Assembly: GCA_949316495.1 (NCBI GenBank)
Contig: OX439004.1
Span: 53,352,159 to 53,416,158 of the forward strand
Direction of reading: 5' to 3'
DNA from: Amphiduros pacificus
Taxonomy: Eukaryota; Annelida; Polychaeta; Phyllodocida; Hesionidae
Length of the DNA stretch: 64,000 nt
This document shows, piece after piece, positions 58,986 to 64,000 of the stretch. The translations under genes and the position numbers were made by a program. Position 1 is the first letter of the stretch. Each line of letters begins with the position of its first letter. The notes below the pieces were generated by a model that was given only the letters and a program-made list of their open reading frames with translations, ran no database searches and was not told the DNA's origin.

Positions 58986-59046
58986 TTTCAGCTATGTTTC
59001 TTTACAAAAAAAATTATTTAATGTTTATCGTTTTTGTCATTTACAG

Positions 59047-59213
59047 ATGTAAGGACTTGATATACCCAGAAGATTTGCCGACAGCCAGCGTTATCATCAT
59101 CTTCCACAATGAGGCGTGGTCCCCGCTGGTGAGGACGGCCCACAGCGTTATTAACAGGTCACCGCCCCAATACCTACACGAGGTCATCCTGCTTGACGAC
59201 TTCAGCGATAGAC
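59047..59213 (+). CDS. GALNT, exon 2 (start of catalytic domain)
   Basis: An internal exon of 167 bp between TTTACAG and GTAAGT. It encodes [20 protein letters not shown], then the classic [15 protein letters not shown] and [11 protein letters not shown] motifs, that is, the UDP-binding start of the GT27 catalytic domain. The frame enters in phase 2 (completing a Lys with exon 1) and leaves after one base of a codon. The next exons (DXH, GGLF and WGGEN motifs) are not in the remaining 4.8 kb, so they lie beyond the window. The motif set is that of an ordinary active-type GALNT and differs from the three intronless neighbours. The subfamily cannot be fixed from this exon. Confidence 0.93.
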
Positions 59214-59235
59214 GTAAGTATGCAAAACACTATCT

Positions 59236-59368
59236 GACAGGTTACTGTCAATATCAACAATATCTGGATAAGCTAATAAAATTATGTGACCCATTAATTG
59301 ACAGGTTATTGTCAATATCAATAATATTTAAATGAGGCAATCAAATTATTAATAGATAGGTTATTGTC
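59236..59368. repeat. local tandem duplication
   Basis: About two and a half diverged copies of a unit containing GACAGGTTA.TGTCAATATCA, directly after exon 2. Confidence 0.8.
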
Positions 59369-59549
59369 TATAGTATCAGGCTCAGTCTGTATGTACACGC
59401 TCTGTGTGTGCATTAGTTTAACAAAAACATTGATATTTTGCTATATATAATCAGCTATTCTCAATACAGGTATAACATTTTTACCACATCCCATGATAGC
59501 CTAAATAGTAGGATGACCTCAGTCATGACCTTGGTGACCTCAGTTGTGA

Positions 59550-60085
59550 CCTTGATGTGTTTTTCATTGTCACAGGTTTCAAATTGTTCCTAAGATCTTT
59601 GACATTTTGCTGTATGTTATTATCTATTTTAGTTATAGGCTCCAGATTTCTACTCCACTTTCACCTCGTGAAGATCCACATTTGATATTTTCAAACATGG
59701 CCTTGACTTTTGTTTCCAAGGTCACAGACTTCAAAATATCACCATTGACCTTTACTATATCCTAAGATCAACTGTGTTCATTTTGAAGGCACTATTTATT
59801 CTGTAAAGGAATAGCCTATAGTGTATCTGCGTACTAAATTTATAAAATGTATGACCATGGTTATATAATATTCTTTAAAAAAGAAGTACTGGGGTCAAAA
59901 GTTCATTATTGAGTCTGGCATCATTATTGCAGTCCTTCACATCTATTGCTAGTGGTGGATGTTGACATCCTTCCCGTCCATTAGGGCTTAAACATGTTGA
60001 AATAGGTAATCTTGTTTTAAAGAAAGTAAATATCCTACACAAAGAAATTTAATATTAGGGTTCATTTTGACATATTCTTTTAAAA
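59550..60085. repeat. dispersed repeat family, copy 2
   Basis: Homologous to 4430-4910 in the same orientation. Shared blocks include GACATTTTGCTGTATG, CCAGATTTCTAC or its variant, TTTGTTTCCAAGGTCACA, and near the end TTGTTTTAAAGAAAGTAAAT. Coding capacity is absent. It is preceded by GACCTCAGTCATGACCTTGG-type phrases that may belong to it. Confidence 0.65.
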
Positions 60086-61363
60086 TATGGTCAACAACTT
60101 TAACATTTCCATTATATCCCACCATTTTGACAATCAGTTGGCAGTGTGTGTGTGTTACAGCACTCACTGTAATTTGAAAACCAAATATGTCTTACTCAGG
60201 AATGTTGGAGCAATCTAGATAATTGCTGTTACTGCAGTTTTTGTTTGGTAAAAACTGAGATTATGACTTCACATTGGAAATATGTGACGTGTTGAAGTGA
60301 TCTAAGCATTAAAAATAAGAGAAAGTTTACTGGTCCAATGTGTATGCTTACTTCAACCAGTGTTCTATATTTTTGTCATCAGAGGCTGAGGTTTGTGTTA
60401 TAAAGTCTTTGTGATAATGCAAAAGAAGTCCCCAGTCTCTCTCTGAAAAGAGCAGTGCATTGAGTCTGAGTGACAGCTTTAATCTCAACCAGAAGGAGCC
60501 TAAATTGTGCTAAAAAATGTTGGTAAAACAAACAAAAACGCATGTGTTAGCATGATCGTGGCCTCTTTATAAAGTCCATTCAATGACACAATATATATCA
60601 GAATCATTGTCACATCACTTGACGTGTGCCGTACCATTTTAACAAAGCATTGTGGTTAAGAAGCAGCCTCGCAGCTTGCCTCCTGCTCCGACCTCTAAAC
60701 TCCGTGTAACATCCAGATTGATGCACAGACACATTGGGTGGTTTCACGGTGAATAAAGAGAGCCAGCGTACTTCCTCCACGTTACCTTTGCTCGCGTTAG
60801 GTTGCCTTAATCTCCTCATGTAATTTGTATATATTACTTGAGTGACTTCTCTCTATGTTCTACGATCTGGGTATTCCGTGTCTGCGCTTATTAGGCTTGG
60901 ATCATCATGGTGATGAAGTTGGCTGGCCCCTGACTACCTGGGCAGGGCGATTATTATGGCATATAATTACAGACATGGGTATGAGGGAAATAGATCCTGA
61001 CTCTTACTTATAGTAGCACACTCGTCCTCATTGATGTTTAATACACTCAAGTGTTCTCAGGCATATGAGAATGACTTGCTTTTATCTTTGCACCTGAGTA
61101 ATGAGTTGGGTTTGCTGTCTTTGTGTCCACTAGAGGGAGCAGTCAGAAATAAGACATTCCATATATGGCCAGATATGCGTGGAACTCGCATTGATCAGTT
61201 TGGCATATTATTATATGTTTATTGTTTTGTTTGATATTTATAGGAATATTAATTAGTTTGATATTTATATGCATTGTTAGGTTTGACCTCTATAATATGT
61301 ATTCATTGTTCAGTTATTAGTTTCAACACTATTGTATATTCATTATTTAGTTTGACCTCTATT
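60086..61363. other. intron 2, unique segment
   Basis: AT-rich with a GC-richer stretch near 60640-61150 that includes a CTCF-like motif. No gene was recognised. Confidence 0.35.
61127..61140 (+). promoter_or_regulatory. CTCF-like motif
   Basis: CCACTAGAGGGAGC, one mismatch from the CCACTAGAGGGCGC-type core, on the plus strand in intron 2. Confidence 0.35.
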
Positions 61364-61382
61364 ATATATATATATATATATA
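61364..61382. repeat. (TA)n microsatellite
   Basis: TA run of about 19 bp ending four bases before the left target-site duplication of the SINE. Confidence 0.95.
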
Positions 61383-61385
61383 GGT

Positions 61386-61727
61386 CATGGTTGCGAAGGC
61401 CACGGGCCGTGGCACAGTTGGTTAGAGCGCCAGCTTATTAGCACCAGTTCCTCTGTGGTGATCCAAAGGTCGTGGTTTCAAACCCCGGCCATGCCGGGAT
61501 TGAACTCATGATACAATTTCCCACATGAGCTGAGGCCCGTGCCTAAAGGGTTAACCCGTTGTCTTTGTAAATCTGTGACCGGGTGGGTTGTCATGTCAAG
61601 GACCTGCGACATGACAATTCAGTGAGGCAGCACTGTATCTGCTACAAGTAGGTCTCATCATGAAATGTCTGAAATAATGTTGAAAGTGATGTAAAGCCCC
61701 AAACAAACAAACAAACATGGTTGCGAA
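61386..61727 (+). mobile_element. tRNA-derived SINE, full copy with target-site duplication
   Basis: Same family as 15490-15804. The body is 61398-61715, with CAGTTGGTTAGAGCGCC (A-box region) and a slightly altered B-box (GGTTTCAAACC), the shared middle, and a (CAAA)n tail. A perfect 12-bp duplication CATGGTTGCGAA lies at 61386-61397 and 61716-61727. Confidence 0.93.
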
Positions 61728-62504
61728 TGTGTGAATGTGTGTGTATGTGTGCAATATTTGTTTAGTTTCCATTCTATTTATTTTCATTTTTATTACTCAA
61801 ATATAATTTTAACCTAAGTTTAGGAGTTGTCATGAAAAAATAAGTTTTCATTTCAACTTGTATCAAGTTTATCAACTAAGCCAACTGGAGTGCATAAATA
61901 TTGAGCTGAGATGTGATATGATTTCAATATGATGGAATAATGAAACGTGATCCAAAGACCATCAGAAAGGATTATAACTTCCTGTCCACAATATTGAGCA
62001 GATTCTGAAGCAGGTTACAGGTGACACTAGTGTTGGCATGTGTCTCAGTAGCAAGATGCCTGGCTCTCATGCGGGGGTCCAGGGTTCAGTTCCGGGAAGG
62101 ATGATTCTGATCAGGTATGATCTCAACCAGAGCCACACAGTCATATTTATGTATAAATCGAGAAAAAAAGACCCTAGCTTAAGAGCGAAACATCTCATGC
62201 AAGTCACCCATTTAAACATGACCTTATTTTCCATTCATCCAAAATATGTTGAAAATCTTGGTGCCTGTTGGTAATATGAAAAAACAATGGAAGATTATGA
62301 TCCGTGCATATCTTAATAATCTAATGCCTGTCAAAGTTGTATTGGTAATCTGTGAGCTGGGTATAACCGAGAGCCCAGACTGACAGCAGGTATATATGGT
62401 GTAGCTAGACGGATAACCTACAGGAGCTGGCACAATGGATCGTGTAAGTAGCTGTAACCACTTCCTCTCTTCTCTTTTCCTCCTTCCTCAATTAGCCGTC
62501 TTGA
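61728..62504. other. intron 2, unique segment with a tRNA-like stretch
   Basis: At 62036-62110, TGTCTCAGTAGCA then GGTTCAGTTCC resemble the A and B boxes of a tRNA gene or SINE head, but the T-stem pairs poorly, so it is probably a decayed SINE head. A TATATAT at 62391 and a donor-like GTGTAAGT near 62441 are discussed in the findings. Confidence 0.35.
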
Positions 62505-63873
62505 CTCAAAAATATCTCAGTACACTATTGGACCAGGGGCAATTTCTGCTATTATTGAGTAAACAGAGGTATCTCACGAGACTATTGGCTCACAGACAAT
62601 GTATGTTACTAGAGAGTAAACAGAGATATCTCAATAGATCATCAGATCAGAGATATTGTCTGTTATCAGAGAGTAAACAGAGATATCTCAATAGATCATC
62701 AGATCAGAGATGTTCTCTATCAGAGAGTAAACAGAGATATCTCAATAGATCATCAGATCAGAGATATTCTCTGCTATCAGAGAGTAAACAGAGATATCTC
62801 AATAGATCATCAGATCCCAGATATTGTCTATCAGAGAGTAAACAGAGATATCTCAATAGATCATCAGATCAGAGATGTTCTCTATCAGAGAGTAAACAGA
62901 GATATCTTAATAGATCATCAGATCAGAGATATTCTCTGCTATCAGAGAGTAAACAGAGATATCTCAATAGATCATCAGATCCCAGATATTGTCTATCAGA
63001 GAGTAAACAGAGATATCTCAATAGATCATCAGATCAGAGATGTTCTCTATCAGAGAGTAAACAGAGATATCTCAATAGATCATCAGATCAGAGATATTGT
63101 CTGCTATCAGAGAGTAAACAGAGATATCTCAATAGATCATCAGATCCCAGATATTGTCTATCAGAGAGTAAACAGAGATATCTCAATAGATCATCAGATC
63201 AGAGATGTTCTCTATCAGAGAGTAAACAGAGATATCTCAATAGATCATCAGATCAGAGATATTGTCTGCTATCAGAGAGTAAACAGAGATATCTCAATAG
63301 ATCATCAGATCAGAGATATTGTCTGCTATCAGAGAGTAAACAGAGATATCTCAATAGACTATCAGATCAGAGATATTGTCTGCTATCAGAGAGTAAACAG
63401 AGATATCTCAATAGACTATCAGATCAGAGATATTGTCTGCTATCAGAGAGTAAACAGAGATATCTCAATAGACTACCAGATCAGAGATATCGTCTATCAG
63501 AAAGTAAACAGAGATATCTCAATAGATCATCAGATCAGAGATATTGTCTGCTATCAGAGAGTAAACAGAGATATCTCAATAGACTATCAGATCCAAGATA
63601 TTGTCTGCTATCAGAGAGTAAACAGAGATATCTAAATAGATCATCAGATCAGAGATATTGTCTGCTATCAGAGAGTAAACAGAGATATCTCAATAGACTA
63701 TCAGATCCAAGATATTGTCTGCTATCAGAGAGTAAACAGAGATATCTAAATAGACCATCAGATCAGAGATATTGTCTGCTATCAGAGAGTAAACAGAGAT
63801 ATCTCAATAGACCATCAGATCAGAGATATTGTCTGCTATCAGAGAGTAAACAGAGATATCTCAGTATATCTTG
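62505..63873. repeat. 57/54-bp minisatellite
   Basis: About 24 copies of a unit with AGTAAACAGAGATATCTCAA and TAGATCATCAGATCAGAGAT; the first two are more diverged. Units are 57 bp, or 54 when one CTG is missing, so a plus-strand frame stays open for 479 codons (62435-63874). Confidence 0.97.
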
Positions 63874-64000
63874 ATATTGTTTTGATATAGATGTAATCCA
63901 CAGAACCCATGATGTTTGTATCAAACAAGGGAGCATTCACAGCATCTGTCCTCTGGGGACCGGTCATTGTTTTAAACTTCTTTACAGAATTAAGTCATAC

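Larger units (their letters stand above)
26755..59046 (+). other. intron 1 of the GALNT gene (32.3 kb)
   Basis: Bounded by GTATGT at 26755 and a TTTACAG acceptor ending at 59046; phase 2 on both sides. About a third of it is minisatellite. No other GALNT exon was found inside. It also contains GC-richer non-repetitive islands and CTCF-like motifs, listed separately. Confidence 0.85.
59214..64000 (+). other. intron 2 of the GALNT gene (partial)
   Basis: Begins with GTAAGT at 59214. No downstream GALNT exon was found before the window ends. It contains a local 50-70 bp duplication, dispersed repeat copy 2, a SINE and a 57/54-bp array. Confidence 0.75.

Noticed and set aside
62036-62110. tRNA gene
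   Set aside because: A- and B-box-like words are present but the T-stem pairs poorly and no acceptor stem closes, so it is more likely a decayed SINE head.
59214-64000. further GALNT exons
   Set aside because: I looked for the DXH, GGLF and WGGEN motifs in all frames of the remaining sequence and found none.
1-64000. retroviral, LTR, LINE or Polinton coding regions
   Set aside because: No reverse transcriptase, integrase, capsid or polymerase motif was seen in any frame.

Overview
The window looks like nuclear DNA of an invertebrate animal, most likely a lophotrochozoan and probably a mollusc. Genes have GT/AG introns and are widely spaced in AT-rich DNA. Minisatellites cover about a quarter of the window. 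There are tRNA-derived SINEs with CAAA tails, and a satellite-cored element of a kind known from bivalves. Species assignment is inference; no organelle, bacterial or retroviral gene was seen.

Layout. At 2-1501 (+) is the last coding exon of a large disordered protein that I do not recognise. At 5260-7838 (-) is a secreted carboxylesterase/cholinesterase-family gene with three coding exons and an intact catalytic triad. From 12.8 to 23.1 kb are three single-exon polypeptide GalNAc-transferase (GALNT) family genes: one on + (12843-14564), and a tandem pair on - (17942-20191 and 20771-23143). The pair carries two ricin-type lectin domains instead of the usual one. At 26402 (+) starts a fourth, ordinary, intron-containing GALNT. 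Its first exon (26402-26754) joins in phase to a second exon at 59047-59213 across a 32.3 kb intron. The rest of that gene lies beyond the window, and its second intron fills 59214-64000.

The large intron is about one third minisatellite (units of about 15 to 66 bp). Between the arrays are islands of non-repetitive, more GC-rich DNA that look like candidate regulatory elements, including several good matches to the CTCF motif. Mobile DNA comprises two full SINEs with target-site duplications, one truncated SINE, a PIF/Harbinger-like MITE with 37 bp perfect inverted repeats around a satellite core, a pearl/Helentron-like element with inverted repeats, satellite core and 3' hairpin, and a dispersed repeat family with copies near 4.5 and 59.7 kb.

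How the genes fit together: four GALNT-type genes within 47 kb make this a Golgi O-glycosylation locus. The three intronless members share an altered donor-site loop, and the minus-strand pair shows a near-identical stretch over the catalytic core that suggests recent gene conversion. The most unusual content is the double-lectin, single-exon GALNT pair and the satellites nested inside transposon-like ends.
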